A stretch of DNA of 11,626 nucleotides, taken from contig CAYQVB010000046.1 in NCBI GenBank assembly GCA_964420925.1, positions 1 to 11,626 of the forward strand, given 5' to 3'. Position 1 is the first letter of the stretch, and every line of letters starts with the position of its first letter. Below the pieces are notes generated by a model that saw nothing but the letters and a program-made list of their open reading frames with translations, ran no database searches and was not told the DNA's origin. Made by a program: the position numbers and the translations under genes. Positions 1 to 7,404 of this stretch are shown here, one piece after another. The stretch comes from JAJEAD01 sp964420925 (GTDB lineage: Bacteria; Pseudomonadota; Gammaproteobacteria; HK1).

Positions 1-232
1 CTGATCCGCCGGCGTCATCGCAGAAACGAGGGCGCCGGAGTGCGCCGTCGGACACCCGCGCCCGTGTTGGGCCGAAAACCCCGTCATCAGGCGTCGAACG
101 GCCCGATGGCGCGGAAGGATCGCCCGATCCGGGGTTGTTGCTCCCCCCCCCCGCGCCTACACTCACCCTGGAGCTGGGGCTTGGACTGGGGAGCGGGACA
201 AAAGAATGTTCCTGAGACTTCGCCGAGCATCG
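1..232. other. Upstream stretch with no supported gene
   Basis: I see no convincing gene here. One plus-strand frame stays open from the left edge to 717, but it overlaps the real HU gene in another frame and its translation is arginine- and proline-rich without any family motif, so I treat it as non-coding. Visible features are a short inverted repeat at 117-130 (GGATCG, CC, CGATCC) and a run of ten C at 143-152. The stretch probably holds the 3' flank of a gene outside the window plus the upstream region of the HU promoter. Confidence 0.5.
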
Positions 233-261
233 TTGGAAATTCCCGGGCACCTGACTATGAT
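233..261 (+). promoter_or_regulatory. Sigma70-type promoter for the HU-family gene
   Basis: A -35 box TTGGAA (233-238) and a -10 box TATGAT (256-261) are separated by 17 bases, the optimal spacing for a housekeeping sigma factor. Transcription would begin near 268, giving a leader of about 80 bases before the HU start codon at 350. The -10 matches the consensus at five of six positions and the -35 at four of six. This is inferred from sequence only, but it is the best promoter-like site in the window and lies in the expected place. Confidence 0.6.
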
Positions 262-349
262 TGCCCCGCTAAGGGGGACGGCGGTGCGGGTTGCGGCGTC
301 GCCGTGGTAGATAGCCAACCTGACGAAAAATCCAAGGAGGCGAACGCAA

Positions 350-685
350 ATGCCCAAAGCCAGAACGGGTGCGATCAGCGAGCCACTAACCAAGACCCAG
401 CTCCTGTCCTTGCTTGCGGCGGAGACCGGGATGACGAGACGGGAAGTAGGGGCGGTGATGGACGAGTTGAGCCGCATCGTCGGACGGCATCTGAGGCGGC
501 GAGGCGGGGCGGGCCAGTTCACGTTGCCCGGCCTGCTGAAGATCAAGACGATCAGGAAGCCGGCGACTCGGGCGCGAAAGGGGAAGAACCCGTTCACCGG
601 CGAAGAGATGATGTTCAAGGCCAAGCCGGCGCGGACGGTGGTGAAGATCCAGCCGCTCAAGGGCCTGAAGGAGATGGCCAACTGA
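350..685 (+). CDS. HU-family DNA-binding protein
   Basis: A small basic nucleoid-type protein of 111 residues, expected to bind and bend DNA as a dimer. An N-terminal tail of about 13 residues is followed by the HU helical dimerisation region (about 14-50, from LTKTQLLSLLAAETGMTRRE). Then comes the beta-arm region with the hallmark RKGKNPFTGEEM (residues 76-87), which replaces the classical HU arm signature GRNPxTGE, and AKPARTVVKI, which matches the usual AKxxVKF strand. The length slightly exceeds canonical HU (about 90), as in the HU-related subgroup with an N-terminal extension. The start is supported by AAGGAGG at 334-340, nine bases upstream. The gene is monocistronic, with its own promoter, and ends before a hairpin facing dapD. 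The subfamily (HU, IHF-like or HU-related) cannot be settled by eye, so no symbol is given. Confidence 0.88.
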   Translation: MPKARTGAISEPLTKTQLLSLLAAETGMTRREVGAVMDELSRIVGRHLRRRGGAGQFTLPGLLKIKTIRKPATRARKGKNPFTGEEMMFKAKPARTVVKIQPLKGLKEMAN

Positions 686-718
686 GGGGTGTGAGGCTGG
701 CCGATCCTCCCGTATGAC

Positions 719-745
719 CCTGCCGGTGTCCGAGGCGCCGGCAGG
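719..745. terminator. Hairpin between convergent HU gene and dapD
   Basis: CCTGCCGG (719-726) pairs perfectly with CCGGCAGG (738-745). The stem can extend inward to 730/734 with two G-U pairs, leaving a three-base loop, so the hairpin is very stable. It is followed on the plus strand only by TTCCT, not a true U-run, and no U-run follows on the minus strand either. It lies between two gene ends that face each other, which is where a bidirectional terminator is expected. Termination strength is uncertain because the U-tract is weak. Confidence 0.45.
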
Positions 746-773
746 TTCCTCCCGGCGCGAAGGGAGATTGGGT

Positions 774-1595
774 TCAGGTGCTGCGCAGCAATTCGTTGAT
801 GCCCACCTTGGCCCGGGTTCTTTCGTCGACCTGCTTCACGATGACCGCACAGTAGAGGCTGTAGCGCCCGTCGTCCGAGGGCAGGGTTCCCGATACCACG
901 ACCGCGCCGGCCGGCACTCGACCATATGTGATCTCGCCCGTTTCACGGTTGTAGATACGGGTGCTCTGCCCGATGTAGACGCCCATGGAGATGACGGCGC
1001 CGCTTTCCACCACGACGCCCTCGACGATTTCCGAGCGGGCCCCGATGAAGCAATCGTCCTCGATGATGGTGGGCCTCGCCTGAAGCGGTTCCAGGACGCC
1101 GCCGATCCCCACCCCGCCCGAGAGATGCACGTTCCTGCCGATCTGAGCGCAGGAGCCGACGGTGGCCCAGGTGTCGACCATCGTTCCGCGATCGACGAAG
1201 GCGCCGAGGTTGATGTAGCTCGGCATCATCACCACCCCCGGTGCGACGTGTGCGCCTCGACGAACGATCGCCGGGGGCACCACCCGCACTCCGCGCCGAC
1301 GAAAGGCGTCGAGGTCGTCGTCGACAAACTTGGTGGGGACCTTGTCGAAGTACTTTGCAAAGCCCCCGTCGATGATCCGGGTTTCGGTGATCACGAGGTA
1401 GAGCAGCACCGCTTTCTTGAGCCATTCGTGTACTCGCCAGCCGGAGCCGGACGGCTCCGCGACCCTCACCTCTCCCCGGTCGAGCAGAGTCATGGTCTCC
1501 TCCACCGCGTGGCGGACATCGTCCTCGACCCGACCCGGGCCGAGTTCGCCGCGCCGCTCGAAGGCGTCGGATATCACCTTTTCCAAGTCCGTCAT
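774..1595 (-). CDS. dapD: 2,3,4,5-tetrahydropyridine-2,6-dicarboxylate N-succinyltransferase
   Basis: DapD transfers a succinyl group from succinyl-CoA to tetrahydrodipicolinate, a cytoplasmic step of the succinylase route to diaminopimelate and lysine. The protein has 273 residues, close to the E. coli enzyme (274). An N-terminal helical domain (about 1-100) leads into a left-handed beta-helix of hexapeptide repeats (about 104-215). MVDTWATVGSCAQIG (139-153) and ARSEIVEG (186-193) place D141 and E189 where the family's reported essential acidic residues lie. The C-terminal part has GRVPAGAVVVSG. The reading frame could also begin at TTG 1601, but ATG 1595 is better because AGGAG (1602-1606, minus strand) then lies six bases upstream. 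The stop codon of queG ends two bases before this ATG, so the two genes form a tight operon and dapD translation is probably coupled to queG. asd, an earlier enzyme of the same pathway, is on the other strand in this window. Confidence 0.97.
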   Translation of the reverse strand: MTDLEKVISDAFERRGELGPGRVEDDVRHAVEETMTLLDRGEVRVAEPSGSGWRVHEWLKKAVLLYLVITETRIIDGGFAKYFDKVPTKFVDDDLDAFRRRGVRVVPPAIVRRGAHVAPGVVMMPSYINLGAFVDRGTMVDTWATVGSCAQIGRNVHLSGGVGIGGVLEPLQARPTIIEDDCFIGARSEIVEGVVVESGAVISMGVYIGQSTRIYNRETGEITYGRVPAGAVVVSGTLPSDDGRYSLYCAVIVKQVDERTRAKVGINELLRST

Positions 1596-1597
1596 CG

Positions 1598-2713
1598 TCA
1601 ACTCCTATCGTGGGAATCCGCGTTGCCGGCGTTGCTCCGGATGCGGTGCTGTTCGAGCGCCCACCGCACGTGTTCGCGCACCAGCGGCGAAGGGTGGTCG
1701 CGCCGGTACTCGAGCGCCCGGATTACGGCCTCGGTGCGGCGAGCGTTGCCGAGCGCGACCGCAATGTTGCGCAGCCAGCCGGTGTACCCGGCTCTGCGCA
1801 ACGCGCTTCCGCGCGTCTTGCGATCGAACTCTGCCTCGTCCCACCGGAACAGGTCACAGAGGCCGACATCGTCGAGCCCGTGACGCACGTGGAAGTCTCC
1901 CTCCGTGCTCGGAGAGGAGAAGCGGTTCCATGGACACACGAGCTGGCAGTCGTCGCAGCCGAATATCCGGTTGCCGATCGCGGGCCGGAGCTCCACCGGG
2001 ATGCTGCCTCGGAACTCGATGGTCAGATACGAGATGCATCGTCTCGCGTCGAGCTGGTAGGGTGCGGTGATCGCCGCACTCGGACAGGCATCGATGCAGG
2101 CTCGGCAGGTGCCGCAGTGCTCGGTTGCGGGAAGGTCGGCGGGCAGCGCCAGATCGGTGTAGAGCTCACCGAGAAAGAACCACGACCCGGATTCGCGACA
2201 GAGCAGATTGGTGTGCTTGCCGATCCACCCGAGGCCGGCGTTTCGGGCCAGCGCCTTCTCCAGAACCGGTGCACTGTCCACGAAAGTGCGATATCCGAAC
2301 TCTCCTACCCGAGCCTGAATGCGCCGTGCGAGCGCGGTCAATCGCTTTCTCAGCACCTTGTGATAGTCGCGTCCCAGTGCGTAGCGTGATATGTAGGCCC
2401 GGGTGCTGTCGTCGAGCACCGAAGCCGCGGGCGCCGACGGTGACGGCCAGTAGTCCATGCGCGCGGAGATGACGCTCATCGTGCCCGGGTGCAGAGCACG
2501 GGGACGGCTGCGCATGGTCCCGTGGCGGTGCATGTAGTGCATTTCGCCGTGACGGCCGTCGTCGAGCCATGCGAGAAGGCGCGCCTCGTCTTCTTCGAGG
2601 CGGGTACCGGTGATCCCGATTCGCGCGAATCCGAGCTCCCGTCCCCAACGCTTGACGTCGGTGGCGAGGCGTTCACGGTCGGGTCCACCTGCATCGCGGC
2701 ACGCAATCTCCAT
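1598..2713 (-). CDS. queG: Epoxyqueuosine reductase
   Basis: QueG reduces epoxyqueuosine to queuosine in the wobble position of tRNAs with GUN anticodons, using cobalamin and two [4Fe-4S] clusters. From ATG 2713 the protein has 371 residues and aligns along its length with E. coli QueG as I remember it. Landmarks are RYALGRDYHKVLRKRL (110-125), FVDSAPVLEKALA (144-156) with the probable catalytic Asp146, and GLGWIGKHTNL (160-170). The ferredoxin cysteines C200, C203, C206 and C210 are followed by RRCISYLTIEF, then CDDCQLVCPWNR with C253, C256 and C260. A C-terminal HEAT-like segment (about 300-355) begins near GSALRRAGYTGWLRNIAVAL. The frame stays open upstream to 2818, but that part has no family similarity; ATG 2725 is the only close alternative start. 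Neither start has a clear Shine-Dalgarno sequence. It is the first gene of a queG-dapD pair, divergent from leuB. Confidence 0.95.
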   Translation of the reverse strand: MEIACRDAGGPDRERLATDVKRWGRELGFARIGITGTRLEEDEARLLAWLDDGRHGEMHYMHRHGTMRSRPRALHPGTMSVISARMDYWPSPSAPAASVLDDSTRAYISRYALGRDYHKVLRKRLTALARRIQARVGEFGYRTFVDSAPVLEKALARNAGLGWIGKHTNLLCRESGSWFFLGELYTDLALPADLPATEHCGTCRACIDACPSAAITAPYQLDARRCISYLTIEFRGSIPVELRPAIGNRIFGCDDCQLVCPWNRFSSPSTEGDFHVRHGLDDVGLCDLFRWDEAEFDRKTRGSALRRAGYTGWLRNIAVALGNARRTEAVIRALEYRRDHPSPLVREHVRWALEQHRIRSNAGNADSHDRS

Positions 2714-2824
2714 GCCTGGAATCATAACCCGCGGGGGGCATGTCGCACTTTCCAGGTGCATCGCGGGGCCGTCGTCGCCGCCGCGACGATCACCGATTGC
2801 AAGGTGACGGCGAAGCACCGCATC

Positions 2825-2839
2825 CGATACCCTGTATCG
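2825..2839. promoter_or_regulatory. Perfect dyad, possible operator, between queG and leuB
   Basis: CGATAC (2825-2830), CCT and GTATCG (2834-2839) form a perfect inverted repeat with 6-base arms. It covers the proposed -10 box of the leftward queG promoter and lies 40-55 bases upstream of the leuB start. A dimeric regulator bound here could affect both divergent genes. I do not recognise the half-site, and a 6+6 dyad can arise by chance. Confidence 0.35.
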
Positions 2840-2861
2840 TTTTCTTTTTCACTGGTGTCAA
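2833..2861 (-). promoter_or_regulatory. Sigma70-type promoter for queG-dapD
   Basis: On the minus strand a consensus -35 box TTGACA (2861-2856) is followed after 17 bases, mostly an A-rich spacer, by GATACA (2838-2833). The -10 is only a 3 of 6 match, but the perfect -35, the optimal spacing and the AT-rich spacer in high-GC surroundings make this the best leftward promoter. It predicts a start near 2826 and a leader of about 110 bases for queG. I see no equally good rightward promoter for leuB. The T-rich stretch 2840-2850 (plus strand) would lie in or near the leuB leader. Confidence 0.45.
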
Positions 2862-2879
2862 AACAGGAGGATGCGGCAG

Positions 2880-3986
2880 GTGTCGAAGGTTCTCGTGCTC
2901 CCGGGAGACGGTATCGGTCCCGAGGTCGTCTCGGAAGCAGTCAAGGTGCTGGATGCGCTGCGCTTAAGCGGCGTGCTCGAGATCGAGCTCGAGTTCGCCG
3001 ATATCGGCGGCGCCGCGGTGGATGCCCAGGGCACTCCTCTGCCGGAGGCGACGTTGGCCGCAGCGCGATGCGCGGATGCGGTACTGCTCGGTGCGGTGGG
3101 CGGGCCGAAGTGGGAAACCATCGAACGTGCAATCCGTCCCGAAAGGGGCTTGCTGCGACTGCGCTCGGAGCTCGGTGTGTTCGCCAACCTCCGTCCCGCC
3201 GTTCTCTTCCCCCCCCTTGCCGCCGCATCGACCCTTCGCGGCGAAGTGGTGGCGGGCCTGGACATCCTGATCGTGCGAGAGCTGACCGGCGGGATCTACT
3301 TCGGAGAGCCGCGCGGGGTCCGCGAACGAGCGAAGGACGGAGAACGCGAAGGCTTCAACACCATGGTCTACCGGGAATCCGAAATCGAACGGATCTGCCG
3401 GGTGGCCTTCGATACTGCGTCGGGGCGTGGAGGCCGGGTCTGCTCGGTGGACAAGGCCAATGTCCTGGAGACGAGCGAGCTGTGGCGCGAAGTGGCGGAG
3501 AGAGTCTCGGGAGACTATCCGGACATCACGCTCAGCCACCTGTACGTGGACAATGCCGCGATGCAACTCGTCCGGGAGCCCACCCAGTTCGACGTGCTGG
3601 TCACCAGTAACCTGTTCGGGGACATTCTTTCCGATCTCGCGTCCATGCTGACCGGTTCCATCGGGCTTCTGCCCTCTGCGTCATTGGATGAACGGGGCAA
3701 GGGACTCTACGAGCCGATTCACGGCGCCGCGCCCGACATCGCGGGAAAGGGAGTGGCCAACCCGCTCGCGGCCATCCTGTCGGTGGCGATGATGCTTCGC
3801 CACTCCTTCGCAGAGCATGATCTCGCGCGAAGGGTGGAGAACGCGGTGGGCCGGGTCCTGGAGACGGGGCTCCGAACCCCCGACATCGGAGGTGGAGGAG
3901 GCGAGACGGTGGGGACGCGCCGCATGGGCGACGCGGTGCGCGATGCCCTCGATCTCCAGCAGGATGACAGAAAGAGTCAGCCGTGA
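2880..3986 (+). CDS. leuB: 3-isopropylmalate dehydrogenase
   Basis: LeuB oxidatively decarboxylates 3-isopropylmalate to 2-oxoisocaproate with NAD+ and a divalent metal, a cytoplasmic step of leucine synthesis. Family landmarks are LPGDGIGPEVV near the N-terminus, RPERGLLRLRSELGVFANLR (substrate arginines), REL.GGIYFGEPRG, SVDKANVLETSELWREV (catalytic Lys), DNAAMQLVREPTQFDVLVTS with the following NLFGDILSDLASML (metal aspartates), and EPIHGAAPDIAGKGVANP (NAD site). At 368 residues it has the normal length. I chose GTG 2880 because AGGAGG (2865-2870) lies nine bases before it and the resulting N-terminus, MSKVLVLPGDG, matches the family. The in-frame ATG 2871 abuts the AGGAGG with no spacer and would add only three residues. 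leuC and leuD, its usual upstream neighbours in Gammaproteobacteria, are absent here; divergent queG is there instead. A run of eight C at 3209-3216 is inside the gene, but the frame is intact. Confidence 0.97.
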   Translation: MSKVLVLPGDGIGPEVVSEAVKVLDALRLSGVLEIELEFADIGGAAVDAQGTPLPEATLAAARCADAVLLGAVGGPKWETIERAIRPERGLLRLRSELGVFANLRPAVLFPPLAAASTLRGEVVAGLDILIVRELTGGIYFGEPRGVRERAKDGEREGFNTMVYRESEIERICRVAFDTASGRGGRVCSVDKANVLETSELWREVAERVSGDYPDITLSHLYVDNAAMQLVREPTQFDVLVTSNLFGDILSDLASMLTGSIGLLPSASLDERGKGLYEPIHGAAPDIAGKGVANPLAAILSVAMMLRHSFAEHDLARRVENAVGRVLETGLRTPDIGGGGGETVGTRRMGDAVRDALDLQQDDRKSQP

Positions 3987-4036
3987 CTGTTTCCATCCCG
4001 CGGTCCGGGAACGCAGGTCCAGGGCCGCTTCCATGT

Positions 4037-4059
4037 TTCATCGACTCGGCGTCGATGAA
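4037..4059. repeat. Perfect 9-bp inverted repeat in the leuB-asd gap
   Basis: TTCATCGAC (4037-4045) and GTCGATGAA (4051-4059) are perfect inverted repeats around a 5-base loop, TCGGC. In RNA this forms a strong hairpin in the leader of asd or the trailer of leuB. It is not followed by a U-run on either strand, so it does not look like an intrinsic terminator. It could be an RNA stability or processing element or a protein-binding dyad. Confidence 0.5.
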
Positions 4060-4064
4060 GAATG

Positions 4065-4084
4065 CCGGTACCTCCCGGTACTGG
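4065..4084. repeat. Second hairpin in the leuB-asd gap
   Basis: CCGGTACC (4065-4072) pairs with GGTACTGG (4077-4084) through eight pairs including one G-U, with loop TCCC. It begins only five bases after the preceding 9-bp hairpin, so the two would stack in tandem in a read-through leuB-asd transcript. The rest of the gap (3987-4155) shows no ORF with family similarity and no clear promoter. Confidence 0.4.
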
Positions 4085-4155
4085 AACCGGCGGAAAGACA
4101 GACCGCGTGTGTCGACCGCCTGACAGTGCAGTGGTGAATGGGAGGCGTACGGAGT

Positions 4156-5208
4156 ATGGACGACAAGCGCTTGAACGTGGCGGTGGTGGGAGCGACCGGT
4201 GCGGTGGGCGAGGCGATGATCGAGGTCCTTCAGGAACGCCGCTTCCCCGTCGCCCGCCTCTTTCCTCTCGCGAGCCGGCGTTCGGCCGGTCGCGAGGTGA
4301 CGTTCCAGGGTCGGCGGCTGCGAGTCGAAGCGCTCGAAGATTTCGGGTTTGAAGGCGTCGACATCGCGCTCTTCTCCGCCGGTGCGTCGGTCGCGGGCGA
4401 GCACGCGCCCCGGGCTACCGCGGCCGGTTGTGCGGTGGTGGACAACAGCTCGTGCTTTCGCTACGAGCCGGACATCCCTCTCGTGGTGCCGGAGGTCAAC
4501 CCCCGGGCCCTCGACGGGTTCCGCAAGCGCGGCATCATCGCAAACCCCAACTGCTCGACGATTCAGTTGGTGGTCGCGCTCAAACCCCTCCACGACGCCT
4601 TCGGCATCGAGCGGATCAACGTCGCGACCTACCAGGCGGTTTCCGGGACGGGGCGCGAGGCCATCGACGAGCTCACCGCGCAGACCGCAGCACGTCTGGA
4701 GGGCCGGCCGGCCGGGAGCGGCGTCTATCCGGTTCAGATTGCCTTCAATGCGTTGCCGCACTGCGACGTGTTCCTCGAGAACGGCTATACCCGGGAGGAG
4801 ATGAAAATCGTCTGGGAGACGCAAAAGATCCTCGACGACGAGAACATCCGCGTTAACGCGACCGCGGTGCGCGTGCCGGTTTTCTTCGGTCATTCCGAAG
4901 CGGTGCATCTCGAAACCCGCACCAAGGCCGGCGTCGAGGATGTCAGGCGTCTCCTCGACGCCACGCCGGGGATCTCGGTGGTCGACGGGCGTGCGGATGC
5001 GGCGTATCCGACTGCGACCACGCACGCCGCGGGTACCGACGACGTGTTCGTGGGCCGCATTCGCGAGGACATCTCCCATCCACGAGGACTCAATCTGTGG
5101 GTGGTTTCGGACAATCTGCGCAAGGGGGCGGCTCTGAACAGCGTGCAGATCGCGGAAATGGTGGTGCGGAACCACCTCGGAAGCTTCAAGGGGCCGAAGG
5201 CGGCATGA
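4156..5208 (+). CDS. asd: Aspartate-semialdehyde dehydrogenase
   Basis: Asd reduces aspartyl phosphate to aspartate semialdehyde with NADPH, the branch-point metabolite for lysine/diaminopimelate, methionine and threonine. From ATG 4156 the protein has 350 residues. It shows the Rossmann motif VAVVGATGAVGEAM (8-21), DNSSCFRY, and the active-site segment ANPNCSTIQLV with nucleophile Cys133. TYQAVSGTG carries the conserved Gln (160), and RVPVFFGHSE carries Arg239 and the probable general base His246. The C-terminus has GLNLWVVSDNLRKGAALNSV. This is the longer, Pseudomonas/Gram-positive-like Asd form. ATG 4156 was chosen over in-frame ATG 4138 because GGAGG (4141-4145) and GGAG (4151-4154) lie between them and the family Rossmann strand follows directly. 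It is 16 bases from fimV; the usg-type second asd-like gene seen here in some relatives is missing. Confidence 0.97.
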   Translation: MDDKRLNVAVVGATGAVGEAMIEVLQERRFPVARLFPLASRRSAGREVTFQGRRLRVEALEDFGFEGVDIALFSAGASVAGEHAPRATAAGCAVVDNSSCFRYEPDIPLVVPEVNPRALDGFRKRGIIANPNCSTIQLVVALKPLHDAFGIERINVATYQAVSGTGREAIDELTAQTAARLEGRPAGSGVYPVQIAFNALPHCDVFLENGYTREEMKIVWETQKILDDENIRVNATAVRVPVFFGHSEAVHLETRTKAGVEDVRRLLDATPGISVVDGRADAAYPTATTHAAGTDDVFVGRIREDISHPRGLNLWVVSDNLRKGAALNSVQIAEMVVRNHLGSFKGPKAA

Positions 5209-5224
5209 ACGCGGGGGATGCGTC

Positions 5225-7363
5225 ATGAAGCGCCTCGCCACGATGCTCCTCGTGGGGCTGTGGCTCACGGCCGCCGGCCGTTTGCAAGCCCTCGATCTAG
5301 GCGATATCGAAGTGGGTTCGCTGCGTGGCGAGCCACTCATGGCGCGGATTGCACTCGTCGAGCTCGCCGATGGAGACCCCGGCAACCTCGAGGTAGGGCT
5401 CGCAGCGCCGGAGGAATTCGCCCGGGCCGGAATAGAGCGCCATGACCACCTCCTCTCACTCGAGTTCGAGGTCGTGGCCGAGGGTGGGGAGCCCGCCCAC
5501 ATCATGATCCGGGGTCGAGACCCGATCGATTCCCCATCAGCGACCTTCCTGGTCGAGGCGGTGTGGCCGGCGGGCAGGACGCTGCGCGAGTACACCGTGC
5601 TGCTCGACGCCGCGCCCCCCGGCGCGGTCGCTTCCCACGGCCCGGTCCACAGGACCGACACCCTGTGGTCGCTCGCCGGGCGCTACCGGCCGGAAGGCGT
5701 CAGCGTGCAGCGGATGATGCTCACGATGCTTGCGCTCAACCCTCACGCCTTCTCCATGGCGAACGTCAACGCCTTGCGCGAAGGGGCGATCCTCGAGATT
5801 CCTTCCCTCGAGCGCATCGGGCCCGACGAGAAAGACTCTGCAATTCGGGAAGTACTCCGCCAGAACGAGGCTTGGAAGGCGTATTTCCCGTCGACGGGGG
5901 AGCAGGTTGGCGCCGCCGCCGACATCGAGGCGCCGGTATCCGCGGACCCCGAGGCGGCAACGCCGCCTCCGGAGACGGCGCCCGACGGCGCGGGGAGGAA
6001 CCGGGAAGCAACCGGGCAGGGACAAGATGCGAAAGTGCGGGTGGTCGTGCCCGGTACCGCGCAATCGGCGGACGCGGACCAGCAGCAGAAGCTGCGCGCC
6101 GAGCTCCACCTCGCTCTGGAAGAAGCGGACTCGAAGCGCCAGGAGATCTTCGAGCTGAGCGCTCGGCTCGACGAGGCGGAGCAGCTCATTGCCGACCTGC
6201 AGCGTCTGGTCGAGCTCAAGGATGACGACATCGCCGCTCTTCAGGCCAGGGTCGCAGCGGAGGCAGAGGCGGCGGAGCAGGTGCGTTCGGAGGTCGCGGC
6301 ACAGGCTCGAGCCGCCGCGCAGGCCGAAGCGGCTGAGCGGGCGCGAGAGGAAGCCAGACTGCAGACCGAGGCCGCGGCGGCGCCGGTCGAGGTGCCAGCT
6401 CCAGTCGACACCACGGTGGCGGCACGGACGGAGATGACGGATCCGGCCCCGCCGGCGCCCGTGCCCGAGCCGCTCCTCCCCGAGGAGCAGCAGGAAGCGG
6501 GTACGGAGGGTCCCTCCGATTCCGCCACTTCGCCTCCGGTGCTCCGAAGCCTGGAAGACATGCTCGGATTCAGTCCGGTGGTAGGTGGAGTCGGGCTCGT
6601 GGGCGTCATTCTCATACTGGGCGGACTGATCGCCCTCATGCGACGGCGCGGAGCGACTCCGGAGGACTCCGACGACGACGTGACTTCGGCAGAGGATGAC
6701 GCCGAGTCCGACTTCTGGGGAGACGAGGCCGAATTCGAGGAGGAGGGAGTGGGATTCGGAGACGACGACGCTTCCGCCCTGCCCGCGGAGCAGGCGTCGA
6801 AGGGCAAGCGAACGCCGTCCGACAGCGAGCCCGAGATGGACGATTTCGACATCGGGATCGATCTGGACGAGGAGCTGACACGGACCATGGAGCAGGAGTT
6901 GGAGGCCGAGTCCGACATCGAAGGGAGGCCCACCGCGCGGGCACGGACATCGTCTCCGTCCGGAGACCGCGCCGCCGGCCGAGCTCCACCGCGTTCGGAT
7001 TTCGGTCTCTTGCCGGACGTGGGATCGGAGTTCGCTTCCAGGCGCGGAGATGACGACATGGGCGTTGACCTCGGAGTCCGTCAGCCCGGAGAGCCCGAAG
7101 GCGCGAGTCTCGCACCCGGGCGACAGGGCGCTTCGTCCCGACGGCCCGGCGATGCGGATCCGCTGGAAGGGGTGGCCGCGTTCGCGTCCGGCGAGGGCCT
7201 GTCCGGCGACGTCGACGAGCTCCAGACCAAGCTCGATCTGGCTCAGACCTATATCGACATGGAGGACTTCGAGAACGCCCGCACGCTGTTGCGCGAGGTG
7301 CAAAGCGAAGGCGAACTCGAACAGCGGGCGATTGCCCGGTATCTGGCCGGCAAGCTTCCTTGA
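5225..7363 (+). CDS. fimV: FimV-family polar hub protein with LysM-like and TPR segments
   Basis: FimV is an inner-membrane protein that binds peptidoglycan and organises polar complexes. In Pseudomonas it is needed for type IV pilus assembly and twitching; HubP is its Vibrio counterpart. The 712 residues show the full family layout. A signal peptide (about 1-22) is followed by the FimV N-terminal domain starting LDLGDIEVGSLRGEPLMARI and a LysM-like segment (about 138-195, HRTDTLWSLAGRYRPEGV...ALNPHAF). Then come a proline- and alanine-rich linker, a coiled coil (about 285-385) and a transmembrane helix (about 452-473) followed by MRRRG. The cytoplasmic region is very acidic (about 478-560). 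The C-terminal TPR-like FimV motif is TKLDLAQTYIDMEDFENA with the closing EGELEQRAIARYL (about 662-712). GGGGGA (5213-5218) lies six bases before ATG 5225. It is shorter than the roughly 900-residue Pseudomonas protein, mainly in the variable middle. No pilus genes are in the window, so the pilus role is inferred from the family. Confidence 0.93.
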   Translation: MKRLATMLLVGLWLTAAGRLQALDLGDIEVGSLRGEPLMARIALVELADGDPGNLEVGLAAPEEFARAGIERHDHLLSLEFEVVAEGGEPAHIMIRGRDPIDSPSATFLVEAVWPAGRTLREYTVLLDAAPPGAVASHGPVHRTDTLWSLAGRYRPEGVSVQRMMLTMLALNPHAFSMANVNALREGAILEIPSLERIGPDEKDSAIREVLRQNEAWKAYFPSTGEQVGAAADIEAPVSADPEAATPPPETAPDGAGRNREATGQGQDAKVRVVVPGTAQSADADQQQKLRAELHLALEEADSKRQEIFELSARLDEAEQLIADLQRLVELKDDDIAALQARVAAEAEAAEQVRSEVAAQARAAAQAEAAERAREEARLQTEAAAAPVEVPAPVDTTVAARTEMTDPAPPAPVPEPLLPEEQQEAGTEGPSDSATSPPVLRSLEDMLGFSPVVGGVGLVGVILILGGLIALMRRRGATPEDSDDDVTSAEDDAESDFWGDEAEFEEEGVGFGDDDASALPAEQASKGKRTPSDSEPEMDDFDIGIDLDEELTRTMEQELEAESDIEGRPTARARTSSPSGDRAAGRAPPRSDFGLLPDVGSEFASRRGDDDMGVDLGVRQPGEPEGASLAPGRQGASSRRPGDADPLEGVAAFASGEGLSGDVDELQTKLDLAQTYIDMEDFENARTLLREVQSEGELEQRAIARYLAGKLP

Positions 7364-7404
7364 AGTAGCCCCGCGCCTCCGGTTGGACGGATGCGAGTGT
7401 CCTG

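Noticed and set aside
40..717. Plus-strand 225-codon ORF covering the HU gene
   Set aside because: It contains the HU promoter and overlaps HU in another frame. Its translation is low-complexity and arginine/proline/glycine-rich with no motif, whereas the HU frame has a clear family pattern and ribosome binding site.
2726..2870. Possible leucine-rich leader peptide and attenuator before leuB
   Set aside because: No short ORF with a run of leucine codons is present, and the hairpin at 2771-2790 has no following U-run.
3209..3216. Eight-C run in leuB as a frameshift
   Set aside because: The frame on both sides matches LeuB without a break, so the gene is intact as given.
3601..5661. Minus-strand 686-codon ORF opposite leuB, asd and fimV
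   Set aside because: Long antisense ORFs are expected in high-GC DNA. This one spans three well-recognised genes on the other strand and shows no family motif.
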